NCBI GenBank assembly: GCA_020524525.2
Contig: CP129018.1
Coordinates: 868,001 to 932,000, forward strand
From: Bacillus tianshenii
Lineage (GTDB): Bacteria > Bacillota > Bacilli > Bacillales > Bacillaceae_N
DNA: 64,000 bases
Direction: 5' to 3'
The notes beneath the pieces were generated by a model. That model did no database searches. It was not told the DNA's origin and saw only the letters and a list, made by a program, of their open reading frames with translations. Shown here piece by piece: positions 1-8,005 of the stretch (positions within the stretch are counted from its first letter, which is position 1; each line of letters starts with the position of its first letter). The position numbers and the translations under genes were made by a program.

Positions 1-711
1 AAAAGTAATCCGCCAGTAGGAAATGCGTTAGCGCACACGTTCTCACCAACTACAATTGATGTATTTGCAATTATTACTCTTGTCGGTGGTACAGTTGGTG
101 GTTACATTACATTTGCTGGTGGTCACCGTTTACTTGAAGCAGGGATAAAAGGAAAAGAAAATTTAGGGGAAATCACTCGAAGCTCTGTATCTGGAATCGG
201 GATTGCGTCATTGATGCGTGTGTTCTTATTCTTAGCTGTACTAGGTGTTGTTTCAACAGGCTTTAAGCTTGACCCAGCAAACCCGCCGGCATCTGTCTTT
301 AAAGCAGCCGCAGGTACGATGGGTTACAAATTCTTCGGGCTTGTCTTATGGTCAGCAGCTGTTACGTCCGTTGTTGGGGCAGCTTACACATCCGTTTCAT
401 TCTTGCGTACATTATCAAAGAAAGTTGACAACAATAATACGAAGTTCATTATCGCCTTTATCGTCGCTTCAACATTGATTTTTGTAAGTATCGGAAAACC
501 CGTTTCATTGCTGATTATTGCGGGAGCGTTCAACGGCTTAATCTTGCCGCTTGCTCTAGGAACAATGCTTGTTGCTGCATATAAGAAATCAATTGTCGGT
601 GACTACAAGCATCCAATGTGGTTAACGGTGTTTGGTGTACTAGTAACAGCGGGAACAGCATATTTAGCTGTTGTAACACTTATGGATAAGATTCCACAGC
701 TGTTTTCTTAA
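1..711 (+). CDS. NRAMP-family divalent metal ion transporter, C-terminal part (YcsG-like)
   Basis: The reading frame is open from base 1, so the gene begins upstream of the window and only its last 236 residues are seen. They form five or more hydrophobic segments separated by short basic loops, as in the C-terminal half of NRAMP/Mn2+-Fe2+ symporter-type membrane proteins. In B. subtilis the homologue ycsG lies in the same operon as ycsF and kipI-kipA, and here pxpB follows after a 45-base gap with no terminator, so co-transcription is likely. The link suggests a role accompanying 5-oxoproline metabolism, but the substrate cannot be read from the sequence. Confidence 0.7.
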   Translation, partial: KSNPPVGNALAHTFSPTTIDVFAIITLVGGTVGGYITFAGGHRLLEAGIKGKENLGEITRSSVSGIGIASLMRVFLFLAVLGVVSTGFKLDPANPPASVFKAAAGTMGYKFFGLVLWSAAVTSVVGAAYTSVSFLRTLSKKVDNNNTKFIIAFIVASTLIFVSIGKPVSLLIIAGAFNGLILPLALGTMLVAAYKKSIVGDYKHPMWLTVFGVLVTAGTAYLAVVTLMDKIPQLFS

Positions 712-756
712 TGTTATGATAATTATATAGATAAATAGAAAGAGGTGGGAGAGAAA

Positions 757-1500
757 ATGGAACAGCACATTCAGCCATTAGGGGATACAGGCATACAGCT
801 TTCATTCGGCACAGAGATTTCGAAAGAGACAAACAAGCAGATTCGGCGTTTTCATGAATACTTAAAGCAAGACGCCATACCAGGAATCATCGAAAGCGTT
901 CCGGCTTACACCTCTTTATCGATTTTTTATGACCCGTTTACCATTTCGTATGACGAATTAGTGAGCGTGTTAAAGGATAGACAGCATCGCTTGGATGAAA
1001 TTGAGCTTCCGTCTGCATTAATTTATGAAATTCCTGTCCTTTACGGCAGTGAAGTTGGCCCTGACTTAGCAGATGTGGCCGCACATAACGGCTTAACAGA
1101 AGAAGACGTCATTGCTCTTCATTCAAGTAATGATTATTTAATTTATATGATGGGGTTTGTACCTGGCTTTCCGTATCTCGGCGGGATGACAACGAAAATT
1201 GCCACACCACGCTTAGAAAACCCACGCGCAAAGGTTGAGGCAGGTTCAGTCGGGATAGCTGGAGAGCAGACAGGCATTTATCCACTTGAAAGTCCAGGAG
1301 GCTGGCGCTTAATCGGTAAAACACCAATTACATTGTATGACCCGGAGCGCACGCCGCCGGCTCTTTTTTCAACAGGGAATTACTTGCGCTTTACACCGAT
1401 AACAGCTGATGAATATGATGAAATCTCACAACAAGTAGAAGATGGAACATACAAAATCCAAACATACGAAGCAAGAGAGGAGATCGATAACTGTTTCTAG
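757..1500 (+). CDS. pxpB: 5-oxoprolinase subunit PxpB (KipI homologue)
   Basis: A 247-residue protein of the KipI/PxpB family, a subunit of the ATP-dependent enzyme that opens 5-oxoproline to glutamate; in B. subtilis KipI also inhibits the sporulation kinase KinA. Family hallmarks are GFVPGFPYLGGM, the segment AGSVGIAGEQTGIYP and PGGWRLIGKTP. I chose ATG 757 rather than GTG 745 because AGAGGTGG at 741-748 is correctly spaced for it. The last codons are altered by the IS607-type insertion: the stop at 1498-1500 lies inside or at the left end of the element, changing perhaps the last residue, so the subunit should still work. Its partners pxpA and pxpC lie on the other side of the insertion. 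Confidence 0.92.
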   Translation: MEQHIQPLGDTGIQLSFGTEISKETNKQIRRFHEYLKQDAIPGIIESVPAYTSLSIFYDPFTISYDELVSVLKDRQHRLDEIELPSALIYEIPVLYGSEVGPDLADVAAHNGLTEEDVIALHSSNDYLIYMMGFVPGFPYLGGMTTKIATPRLENPRAKVEAGSVGIAGEQTGIYPLESPGGWRLIGKTPITLYDPERTPPALFSTGNYLRFTPITADEYDEISQQVEDGTYKIQTYEAREEIDNCF

Positions 1501-1505
1501 AAACA

Positions 1506-1534
1506 TGCACAAACCTTAACATTTGTATTATAAT
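1506..1534 (+). promoter_or_regulatory. Probable promoter of IS607 tnpA
   Basis: TGCACA (1506-1511) and TATAAT (1529-1534) are 17 bp apart. Predicted initiation is around 1541, which is the ATG of tnpA, and no Shine-Dalgarno sequence precedes it. The recombinase transcript may therefore be leaderless or nearly so. Confidence 0.5.
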
Positions 1535-1540
1535 ATATAC

Positions 1541-2140
1541 ATGGATAAAATTTATAAACCAAAAGAATTTGCACAATTATTAGGCGTTACTGTTACCACT
1601 TTACAACGGTGGGATAACGATAAGAAACTCATTGCTTACCGAAACCCCAAAGGAAGGAGATTTTATACACATAAGCAATATGAAGATTATATGGGGATTA
1701 ATCAAAAACAAGTAGGTAAGATCGTCATTTATACAAGGGTTTCAAATCGCAATCAGTCAGATGATTTAAAAAAACAGGTTTCTTTTTTAAGGCAGTATGT
1801 AAATGCAAAAGGCGTTATTGTAGATGAAGTTATTGAAGATATTGGAAGTGGGTTGAACTATAAACGAAAGAAGTGGAATCGTCTTTTAGATGAAGTATTG
1901 GAACGAAAAATTTCAACCATTTATGTTACGCATAAAGACCGGTTTATTCGTTTCGGTTTTGATTGGTTTCAATCTTTCGCTAGAAAATTTGGTGCTGAAA
2001 TGATTGTCGTGAATCAAGAAGAACTTTCGCCCCAAGAAGAACTGATCCAAGATTTAATTGCCATCATTCACGTATTTTCTTGTAGAATTTATGGTTTACG
2101 AAAGTATAAAAAACAAATCAAAGAGGATGATTCGTTGTGA
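1541..2140 (+). CDS. tnpA: IS607-family serine recombinase TnpA
   Basis: A 199-residue transposase. Residues 1-50 form a MerR-like helix-turn-helix (KPKEFAQLLGVTVTTLQRW followed by a G-R-R-F wing). Residues about 60-190 are a resolvase catalytic domain with YTRVSNRNQSDDL, in which Ser68 is the expected nucleophile. This N-terminal DNA-binding plus catalytic order is typical of IS607 and opposite to classical resolvases. ATG 1541 is preferred to the TTG at 1523 because it begins the MerR-like domain and coincides with the predicted transcript start. The stop overlaps the tnpB start (GTGA), so the genes are translationally coupled. Confidence 0.93.
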   Translation: MDKIYKPKEFAQLLGVTVTTLQRWDNDKKLIAYRNPKGRRFYTHKQYEDYMGINQKQVGKIVIYTRVSNRNQSDDLKKQVSFLRQYVNAKGVIVDEVIEDIGSGLNYKRKKWNRLLDEVLERKISTIYVTHKDRFIRFGFDWFQSFARKFGAEMIVVNQEELSPQEELIQDLIAIIHVFSCRIYGLRKYKKQIKEDDSL

Positions 2141-3321
2141 AGAAAGCGTTTAAAACCGAAATTAAACCAACAGAACAACAACGAATCAACATCCATCATA
2201 CCATAGGTGTGTGTCGTTTCTTATACAATCTTTTTCTGGCCTATAACAAGGAAATCTATGAACAATTCAAATCGGGAACGAAAGAATATGGGTATGTAAG
2301 TGGTAATGATTTTGATAAGTATGTGAATAATGAGTTATCCGCACAAGAAGGATACGAATGGATTAAACAAGCAGGAAGTAAAGCCCGTAAAAAAGCGATT
2401 ATGAATGCTCATACTGCTTTCAAACGTTTTTTTAAAGGGCAATCGAAGTTTCCGCGCTTTAAGAAAAAGAAAAATCAAGATGTAAAAGCGTACTTTCCTA
2501 AGAACAATCAAACCGATTGGACAGTTGAGCGTCACCGTATTAAAATTCCGACTTTTGGATGGGTGCGCTTGAAAGAATTTGGCTATATTCCTTCTCACGC
2601 AAAAGTCATTAGCGGAACGGTTTCACAAAAAGCAGGGCGTTATTATGTATCTGTTTTATGTGAAATGAAACAAGTACCTAAAGTGGAATCATTAACAAGT
2701 AAAGGATTAGGTATTGACGTAGGCATTAAAACCTTTGCAACGACAAGTGATGAAACAACCTATAAAAATATCAATAAAACCATACGTGTCAAAAAATTGG
2801 AAAAACGATTAAGACGAGAACAGCGATCTCTTTCTCGGAAATATGAAGCACTGAAAAAACAAACGAAAGGTGGTGAAACTGCTGCTAAAAAAAGAGCGAA
2901 TCTAGACAAAAATCTATTTAGAGTGCAAAAACTTCATGCTCGATTGAGTAACATTCGAAATGAATACGTGAAGTCTGTCGTGAATGAATGTGTGAAAACC
3001 AAACCTCGTTACATTACGATTGAAGATTTAAACGTAAATGGGATGATGAAAAATCGTCATTTATCGAAAGCCGTTGCTCAGCAATGTTTTTACTATTTTA
3101 AAACATTGCTTACGAGGAAATGTAATCAGCATGGGATTGAGCTGCGACAAGTGAACCGCTGGTATCCGTCAAGCAAATTGTGTTCGTGTTGTGGTCAAAA
3201 GAAAAAAGACTTACAACTGAAAGATAGAACGTACACATGTGGTTGTGGAAATACGATGGATAGGGATTTAAATGCATCGGTCAACTTGGCACAAGCAACA
3301 GAATATATCGTACTCACTTAA
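2137..3321 (+). CDS. tnpB: TnpB RNA-guided endonuclease of the IS607 element
   Basis: A full-length 394-residue TnpB. The split RuvC nuclease is complete: GIDVGIKTF with Asp194, ITIEDLNV with Glu296, and MDRDLNASVN with Asp375/Asp377. Between the last two lies a zinc finger with C349-x2-C352 and C368-x-C370. The N-terminal region holds the wedge/REC-type domains. TnpB proteins cut DNA guided by an omega RNA made from the right end of their element, which helps the IS persist. The start is GTG 2137, overlapping the tnpA stop. No inactivating change was seen, so this is a plausible active ancestor-type relative of Cas12 enzymes. Confidence 0.93.
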   Translation: MKKAFKTEIKPTEQQRINIHHTIGVCRFLYNLFLAYNKEIYEQFKSGTKEYGYVSGNDFDKYVNNELSAQEGYEWIKQAGSKARKKAIMNAHTAFKRFFKGQSKFPRFKKKKNQDVKAYFPKNNQTDWTVERHRIKIPTFGWVRLKEFGYIPSHAKVISGTVSQKAGRYYVSVLCEMKQVPKVESLTSKGLGIDVGIKTFATTSDETTYKNINKTIRVKKLEKRLRREQRSLSRKYEALKKQTKGGETAAKKRANLDKNLFRVQKLHARLSNIRNEYVKSVVNECVKTKPRYITIEDLNVNGMMKNRHLSKAVAQQCFYYFKTLLTRKCNQHGIELRQVNRWYPSSKLCSCCGQKKKDLQLKDRTYTCGCGNTMDRDLNASVNLAQATEYIVLT

Positions 3322-3491
3322 AAAGAGTTGGTATATATGTACGGGGGGCTATCCTCGGAATTTACGCCTGTGGAGTGTTATATCCACTGTAGTAGCCTAT
3401 TCTTTCGAAGAAAGGGGGCAAGGCAGGACACGAAGAAACAGGAAAACTCTAAAATGTGGATATTTGTCTATGTTTTTAGTAGCAGAGTATT
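3322..3491 (+). ncRNA. Candidate omega (reRNA) guide scaffold at the right end of the IS607 element
   Basis: About 170 bases between the tnpB stop and the pxpA start have no coding role and are rich in local pairing: GTGGA 3370-3374 with TCCAC 3383-3387, and TTCTT 3400-3404 with AAGAA 3408-3412, enclosed by GCCT 3395-3398 and AGGC 3422-3425. In TnpB systems the scaffold RNA covers the 3' end of tnpB and the right end of the element and reads into flanking DNA, which becomes the guide. Here the guide would be the first bases of pxpA. The RNA boundaries are inferred from position, not from a covariance model. Confidence 0.5.
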
Positions 3492-3492
3492 C

Positions 3493-4263
3493 ATGAAGGC
3501 AATTGATTTAAACTGCGACTTAGGCGAAAGCTTTGGTGCGTATACAATCGGAAATGACGAACAAGTGCTGAAGTACATTTCTTCTGCAAATGTGGCGTGC
3601 GGCTTTCATGCAGGCGACCCGGATGTCATGAAGGAAACAGTGAAGCTTGCGATTCAAAACGGCGTTCGTATTGGCGCTCACCCTGGACTTCAAGACTTAT
3701 CAGGATTCGGTCGTCGTGAAATGAAGATTCTTCCTGCTGAAGCCTATAACTTAGTTGCCTATCAAATTGGTGCCCTACAAGCGATTGCGGCAACAGAAGG
3801 AGCAGCTGTGCACCACGTCAAACCACACGGAGCTCTCTACAATATGGCTTCAAAAGACGAACGACTAGCAGAAGCGATTGCAAAAGCAGTCTATGATGTG
3901 AGTCCAAAGCTTGTCCTCTTTGCATTAGCAGGCAGTAAGCTTTATCATGCAGGCGTCAATGCAGGATTAACCGTTGCACAGGAAGTGTTCGCTGACAGAA
4001 CCTATCAGCCAGATGGCACGTTAACACCACGAACAGAGGACAATGCGTTAATCCACGATGAAGCAGAGGCGATCAGCCGTGTCGTACGGATGGCGAAAGA
4101 AGGAAAAGTAGAGGATGTAAACGGCAATGATATTGAAATTACGCCTCACACCGTATGTGTACATGGCGACGGCCCGAAGGCATTAGCGTTTGTAGAAGGC
4201 TTAAAAGCAGCCTTAACAGATGCTGACATTGCGATCCAGCCTGTAGGAGCGAAAGACGAATGA
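3493..4263 (+). CDS. pxpA: 5-oxoprolinase subunit PxpA (LamB/YcsF family)
   Basis: A 256-residue LamB/YcsF protein beginning [17 protein letters not shown], the usual family start; other marks are [26 protein letters not shown] and VKPHGALYN. With PxpB and PxpC it forms the ATP-dependent 5-oxoprolinase. ATG 3493 matches the family N-terminus; a longer in-frame extension to 3328 lies in the IS and is rejected. No Shine-Dalgarno sequence directly precedes the ATG, because the likely one (GAGGAG, 1477-1482) is now about 2 kb upstream beyond the insertion. Translation of pxpA, and of the coupled pxpC, may therefore be reduced. Confidence 0.95.
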   Translation: MKAIDLNCDLGESFGAYTIGNDEQVLKYISSANVACGFHAGDPDVMKETVKLAIQNGVRIGAHPGLQDLSGFGRREMKILPAEAYNLVAYQIGALQAIAATEGAAVHHVKPHGALYNMASKDERLAEAIAKAVYDVSPKLVLFALAGSKLYHAGVNAGLTVAQEVFADRTYQPDGTLTPRTEDNALIHDEAEAISRVVRMAKEGKVEDVNGNDIEITPHTVCVHGDGPKALAFVEGLKAALTDADIAIQPVGAKDE

Positions 4264-5210
4264 CACAGCCGCTATTTGACGTTTTAAAAGCAGGAATGCT
4301 GACAACTGTTCAAGATAGAGGACGATATGGGTATCAGGAATATGGTGTTGGACCCGCTGGGGCGATGGACGAGTTTTCATTACAGCTTGGCAATATTCTC
4401 CTCGGGAATGAACGAAATGCCGCTGGACTTGAAATCACAATGATGGGGCCTGAATTGAAAGCCTTATCCGACACAGTTATTGCGATTACAGGCGGTGACT
4501 TATCACCATCCATTGATGGGCAAAAGGTTGAAACGTGGAAAAGCATTGAAATCAAGAAGGACCAGGTACTGGCGTTTGGGTCGCCAAAGACAGGTATCAG
4601 AGCTTACCTTTGTGTGGCAGGCGGATTTCATGTGCCTGAAATCATGCAAAGCCGCTCCACCTATATGAAGGCATCACTCGGCGGTTACGAAGGCCGAGCA
4701 CTTGAGAAGGGTGATCGTCTGAATGGATTTGAAAATAGTGCCCAGCAAGGCTTAATAGGGCGTCTTCCGCATTATGACTTAATTCCAGCTTATGAAAAGG
4801 ATGTGACGCTGCGAGTAATAGAAGGCCCGCATCATCAGGCTTTTACGAATGCGTCAGTGGAAACATTCTTTTCAACGCCATACAAGGTAACACCACAGGC
4901 TGACAGAATGGGCTATCGATTAGAAGGCGCTACGCTTAAGCATATCGAGCGTGCAGATATTATTTCTGAAGCGATTCCATTTGGCGGGATCCAAGTGCCT
5001 GCAAATGGGCAGCCAATCATTCTCATGGCAGACAGGCAGACAACAGGCGGGTATACACGTATCGGAACAATCATTAGCGTCGATCTGCCGCTCACAGCAC
5101 AATTGAAGCCAGGGAATACCGTTTCGTTTGAACGAATATCAATTGAACAGGCACAAGCGCTCTACCGAGAACGAGAGCAGCTCTTGCGGACATTGGAGAA
5201 AGTGGAATAA
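4260..5210 (+). CDS. pxpC: 5-oxoprolinase subunit PxpC (KipA homologue)
   Basis: A 316-residue biotin-dependent-carboxyltransferase-like (AHS2/KipA) protein. It begins [18 protein letters not shown] and contains [18 protein letters not shown] and a C-terminal [15 protein letters not shown] segment, all typical of KipA/PxpC. The start overlaps the pxpA stop as ATGA, indicating translational coupling. The family function is the second half of the PxpBC heterocomplex that phosphorylates or carries 5-oxoproline. It is the last gene of the operon; an unusual nested terminator follows. Confidence 0.93.
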   Translation: MTQPLFDVLKAGMLTTVQDRGRYGYQEYGVGPAGAMDEFSLQLGNILLGNERNAAGLEITMMGPELKALSDTVIAITGGDLSPSIDGQKVETWKSIEIKKDQVLAFGSPKTGIRAYLCVAGGFHVPEIMQSRSTYMKASLGGYEGRALEKGDRLNGFENSAQQGLIGRLPHYDLIPAYEKDVTLRVIEGPHHQAFTNASVETFFSTPYKVTPQADRMGYRLEGATLKHIERADIISEAIPFGGIQVPANGQPIILMADRQTTGGYTRIGTIISVDLPLTAQLKPGNTVSFERISIEQAQALYREREQLLRTLEKVE

Positions 5211-5212
5211 AG

Positions 5213-5645
5213 AAAGAGCAGTCACATGGGAGACCACTGAAAAACTGTTAGTTATATTTTAAGTTTTTTAGGATAAAAAGCAGTCGAATTCGGAGTAATT
5301 CAAAAAATCAACTACCTTCTTAAGCGCATGAGATAACTACTCTAAAATAAGCGATTCAATCATCCTTTTAAAGGTGATGAATCGCTTATTTACAAGATAT
5401 TAGAAAGAAGAACAATACCAGCAGTGGAATGACACGTAGACTCCTGCGGGAACCGTGACCTAAGTGAGACCCCGCAGGCGTGCCGAGGAGGTCTATAAGG
5501 AACAAGGAACCTCTGCTAAAGTCGCCACGTCCTGTGGCAACGCAGACGCCAGCACATCCTGTGCAAGTGCGGAAAGCGAAGTGTCATTCCACTGCGGCGG
5601 CTTTAGCACTTTTTGAGTGGCCTCTCACATGAGGCTGCTCTTTTT
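5213..5645. terminator. Split terminator: outer inverted repeat with two inserted hairpins
   Basis: The arms 5213-5238 (AAAGAGCAG...CCACT) and 5616-5645 (AGTGG...CTGCTCTTTTT) are imperfect complements, ending in a T-run after the right arm, as in a long bidirectional terminator between pxpC and the convergent gene at 5655. Its loop is about 380 bases and itself holds a 14-bp stem hairpin (5345-5358 with 5378-5391) and a 175-bp repeat (5421-5595). This arrangement looks like hairpin elements inserted into a terminator loop. Confidence 0.55.
5421..5595 (-). repeat. Long-hairpin repeat, copy 1 (paired AGGAY mini-hairpins)
   Basis: A 175-bp unit bounded by a perfect 15-bp inverted repeat (5421-5435 and 5581-5595). 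Read on the minus strand it holds CTTCGCTTTCCGC, mini-hairpin 1 (5552-5564, stem GCAC, loop AGGAT), a linker containing GCGTT, mini-hairpin 2 (5524-5538, stem GCCAC, loop AGGAC) and CCCGCAGGAGTCTACG. The inner parts match a 174-bp copy at 63387-63560, but the terminal arms differ in sequence while staying self-complementary. Confidence 0.8.
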
Positions 5646-5654
5646 CAATGCTCT

Positions 5655-6050
5655 TTAAGTGAGTTCTTTGCGAAAAACAAATGTAATCAATGCAAAAAGG
5701 ATAAAGCTGATGAGTAGAAAAACGCCTCCGCCGATATAAATAGCGGTTGTGAGCGCTGTATCATTCATTAAATCAATGTACATGCCAATCGGTAAGCCGA
5801 ACGCGCCGATGATGCCAGTGATTGCTTGAGCGTTTGCAAGTTTACTTGTTTTTGGAATATTGAACAGCTTGTAAAAAGCACCAAACGCAAATAAACTAAG
5901 CCAGCCGACAACGAGGACGTGCGCATGGATTGGACGTAAGGCATAGTTCATTGAACCTGCCATATGTGACCCCATAAACGTACCTGCTAGTGCAGCGATT
6001 GCTGAAGCTTGAATTAAGATCCGTGTGCGATTCATGATGGTAGCCCCCAT
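5655..6050 (-). CDS. Small membrane protein resembling part of haem-copper oxidase subunit I
   Basis: A 131-residue protein with four predicted membrane segments. The stretch RPIHAHVLVVGWLSLFAFG resembles the His-containing helix of cytochrome oxidase subunit I/NorB-like proteins, and short homologues in Bacillaceae are often labelled cytochrome c oxidase-like. It is far too short for a complete oxidase and has too few His ligands for haem plus copper. The start could be ATG 6050 or the ATG five codons later, which has a G-rich sequence before it. It is convergent with pxpC and shares its terminator region. Function unknown. Confidence 0.6.
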   Translation of the reverse strand: MGATIMNRTRILIQASAIAALAGTFMGSHMAGSMNYALRPIHAHVLVVGWLSLFAFGAFYKLFNIPKTSKLANAQAITGIIGAFGLPIGMYIDLMNDTALTTAIYIGGGVFLLISFILFALITFVFRKELT

Positions 6051-6118
6051 TCTTCTATCAGTATCGTTCTTATCATAGCGTATGTCTAGTTCGAATTCAA
6101 AGGTTAATAGTTTGCAAG

Positions 6119-6747
6119 CTATCTTTGCTTATGAAGGACATAGATTTGATAATTGCCCCGAAAGAGTGACCGTTCATGTTTTACAATCTCACAAGGCATT
6201 CCGCCAACGATGTTTTCAAACCGCCGATTAATATCTGTTCCGACAGCACTTGTAATTGTGTTGAAGCCTTTTCGTAAGAAAGAAGGCTTCTCGGCATCTA
6301 AGAATTTATCAAACACTAAAATAACCCCATCATGCTTTAATACGCGTAGGCTTTCCTGCAGCACGGTGCGAGGGTTTTCTGCGACACTTAAAATTAAATT
6401 TAAAATAACGATATCGTAGCTGTTATCTGCAAATGTAAGCTGTTATCTGCAAATGTAAGCTGTTCTGCATTCATTTCCAGTAATCGAGCTTCTCGGTTGC
6501 CTGCTTTTTGGGCAGCAATACGCAGCATCTCTGCGGAAAGATCAATGCCTGTGATATGGATATCATGTGACAAGAGGGCAATGTCTTCACCTGTCCCAAC
6601 TCCTGTGAGCAGGACCTTTAAGCTTGAGGGGAACTCGATCATTGAGAACGCTTTTTGACGTGCTTGGCGGAATAATGAATTTCCCATCAAGAGGTCGTAG
6701 AACGGAGCAAGTCTACGGTATTTAGCTGTATTTGATTGATTCTTCAT
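6119..6747 (-). pseudogene. Class I SAM-dependent methyltransferase, frameshifted by a 20-bp tandem duplication
   Basis: Two minus-strand frames are halves of one methyltransferase of the UbiE/phospholipid methylase type. The first holds YRRLAPFYDLLMG, the SAM motif LLTGVGTGEDI and ITGIDLSAEML; the second holds LQESLRVLKHDGVILVFDK. They are separated by an exact tandem duplication of 20 bases (6418-6437 and 6438-6457). Removing one copy restores the continuous segment NAEQLTFADNSYDIVIL into the second frame. I place the start at ATG 6747, with GGAGGT at 6752-6757, not at 6786. Slippage between the repeats could restore the gene, so it may be switchable rather than dead. Confidence 0.88.
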
Positions 6748-6810
6748 CTGTACCTCCGAATTAGAAAAACGACGCGCCTTCTTCATCTGAGGTGCGCCGT
6801 TTTGAATGAA

Positions 6811-7665
6811 TTATGCTTGTTCTGTTTCGTTTTTGTATAGGTTGACTTGATGTGGGAATGGGATTTCAATGCCGTTCTCATCAAGTGTTTCTTTCAGTAA
6901 TTTGCGAAGCTGTCGTTCTACGCCCCATTGCTCCATGTTCTCAGTCTTACCGAGAATGCGGATGATAACATCTGAAGCACCAAAGCTTTGCACGCCAAGT
7001 ACATTTGGTCCTTCTTTCATAACAGGGTTCTCTGCAGCAAACTTATCACACGCTGCCTGCAGTACTTGAATGGCATGATCAATATTGTCATCGTAGGAAA
7101 TACTAATATCAACAAGAGCACGCATGTTGCCGCGTGAATGGTTGCTTAATGAAGCAATTTCACGGTTTGGAATGAAATGAAGCGTCCCGTCGAAACCACG
7201 GATTTTTGTTGTGCGAAGACCAATTTCTTCAACAATGCCTGAAAAACCTGCTGCAGATACATATTCGTCCACATCAATCTGCTTTTCAAGTAAGAGGAAG
7301 AAGCCAGTCACGACATCACTAACAAGACCTTGAGCGCCAAACCCGATTGCTAAGCCGATAATCCCAGCACCAGCAAGCAGTGCGGTTGGGTTTAAGCCGA
7401 ATGTTTCAAGAACCATAACCGCAAAGATAAATACAAGCGCATATGAAACAACATTCGCTGTTAATCCTTCAAGTGTTTTAGCCCGTCCTTCAGAAATTTT
7501 ATCCCGTTCTTTAAAACGAGTGAATGATTGCGAAATGACTTTCGAAGCAATGGCTTTAGCGATCACATATGCAATAAAAATCGCAATAACTTTTAAGAGA
7601 AGAATGCCGGCCATTGAAAGCCATGCTTCAAAGCGGAGTGCGCTTAAATCATCTAATCCCATCAT
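6811..7665 (-). CDS. ykuT: MscS-family small-conductance mechanosensitive channel (YkuT-like)
   Basis: A 284-residue MscS protein. Three N-terminal hydrophobic segments are followed by the pore-lining, Gly/Ala-rich helix (LLAGAGIIGLAIGFGAQGLV) and the beta domain GIVEEIGLRTTKIRGFDGT with FIPNREI. These are standard MscS marks, and the protein should open under membrane tension to release solutes on hypo-osmotic shock. Start ATG 7665 has AAAGGTGATG in front. An imperfect hairpin downstream (about 6764-6797) may terminate it. In B. subtilis ykuT also lies close to ykuV, as here. Confidence 0.88.
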   Translation of the reverse strand: MMGLDDLSALRFEAWLSMAGILLLKVIAIFIAYVIAKAIASKVISQSFTRFKERDKISEGRAKTLEGLTANVVSYALVFIFAVMVLETFGLNPTALLAGAGIIGLAIGFGAQGLVSDVVTGFFLLLEKQIDVDEYVSAAGFSGIVEEIGLRTTKIRGFDGTLHFIPNREIASLSNHSRGNMRALVDISISYDDNIDHAIQVLQAACDKFAAENPVMKEGPNVLGVQSFGASDVIIRILGKTENMEQWGVERQLRKLLKETLDENGIEIPFPHQVNLYKNETEQA

Positions 7666-8005
7666 ATTTCGTTCATCACCTTTCTATGTAGTTTGTAGAA
7701 AAAATAGACATTATGTAGAAACTCAAGTTTTATCCTAACAAAAAACAAGTAAAAAAGGAAAGAAAAAGGGTTTTTTGATAGTAAGGATATTACCAGAATG
7801 GTTGAGTGGTAAACGTATAAGCAAAAAAGTGGAGAGGGAGAGGTGGATCGGTTAAGATGGTAATAGTGTAGATAATAGCTATTTCTACATTATAATAACT
7901 AATCCGATTAGAAACATTCATGAAATGCTTCTAAATTACTCATAATAAAGAGAATAAGCAAACTGTCTCGTGAGTCAATCATTTGCAATTTGGGAGGAAT
8001 GAGCA
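7666..8005. other. Intergenic region between divergent ykuT and ykuV
   Basis: A 340-base A+T-rich gap that must hold promoters for both divergent genes. A TATAAT sequence around 7892-7897 could serve ykuV, and GGGAGG directly precedes its ATG. No ORF, repeat or RNA structure stood out. Confidence 0.4.

Larger units (their letters stand above)
1494..3491 (+). mobile_element. IS607-family insertion sequence (tnpA + tnpB), about 2.0 kb
   Basis: The element carries a serine recombinase gene and an overlapping tnpB gene and lies between the ribosome-binding site at the end of pxpB and the start codon of pxpA. IS607 elements lack terminal inverted repeats and do not make classical target duplications, so the ends must be inferred. 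TT occurs at both possible borders (1494-1495 and 3490-3491). Removing one copy with the element would rejoin pxpB to pxpA with an ATGA stop/start overlap, the same overlap seen at the pxpA/pxpC junction. The borders are uncertain by a few bases. Both genes look intact, so the insertion may be recent. Confidence 0.8.

Noticed and set aside
1109-1327. Minus-strand frames inside pxpB and similar antisense frames elsewhere
   Set aside because: Shadows of strongly supported plus-strand genes.
3328-3492. N-terminal extension of pxpA in frame
   Set aside because: It lies in the IS607 right end and lacks similarity to PxpA; the family start is at 3493.
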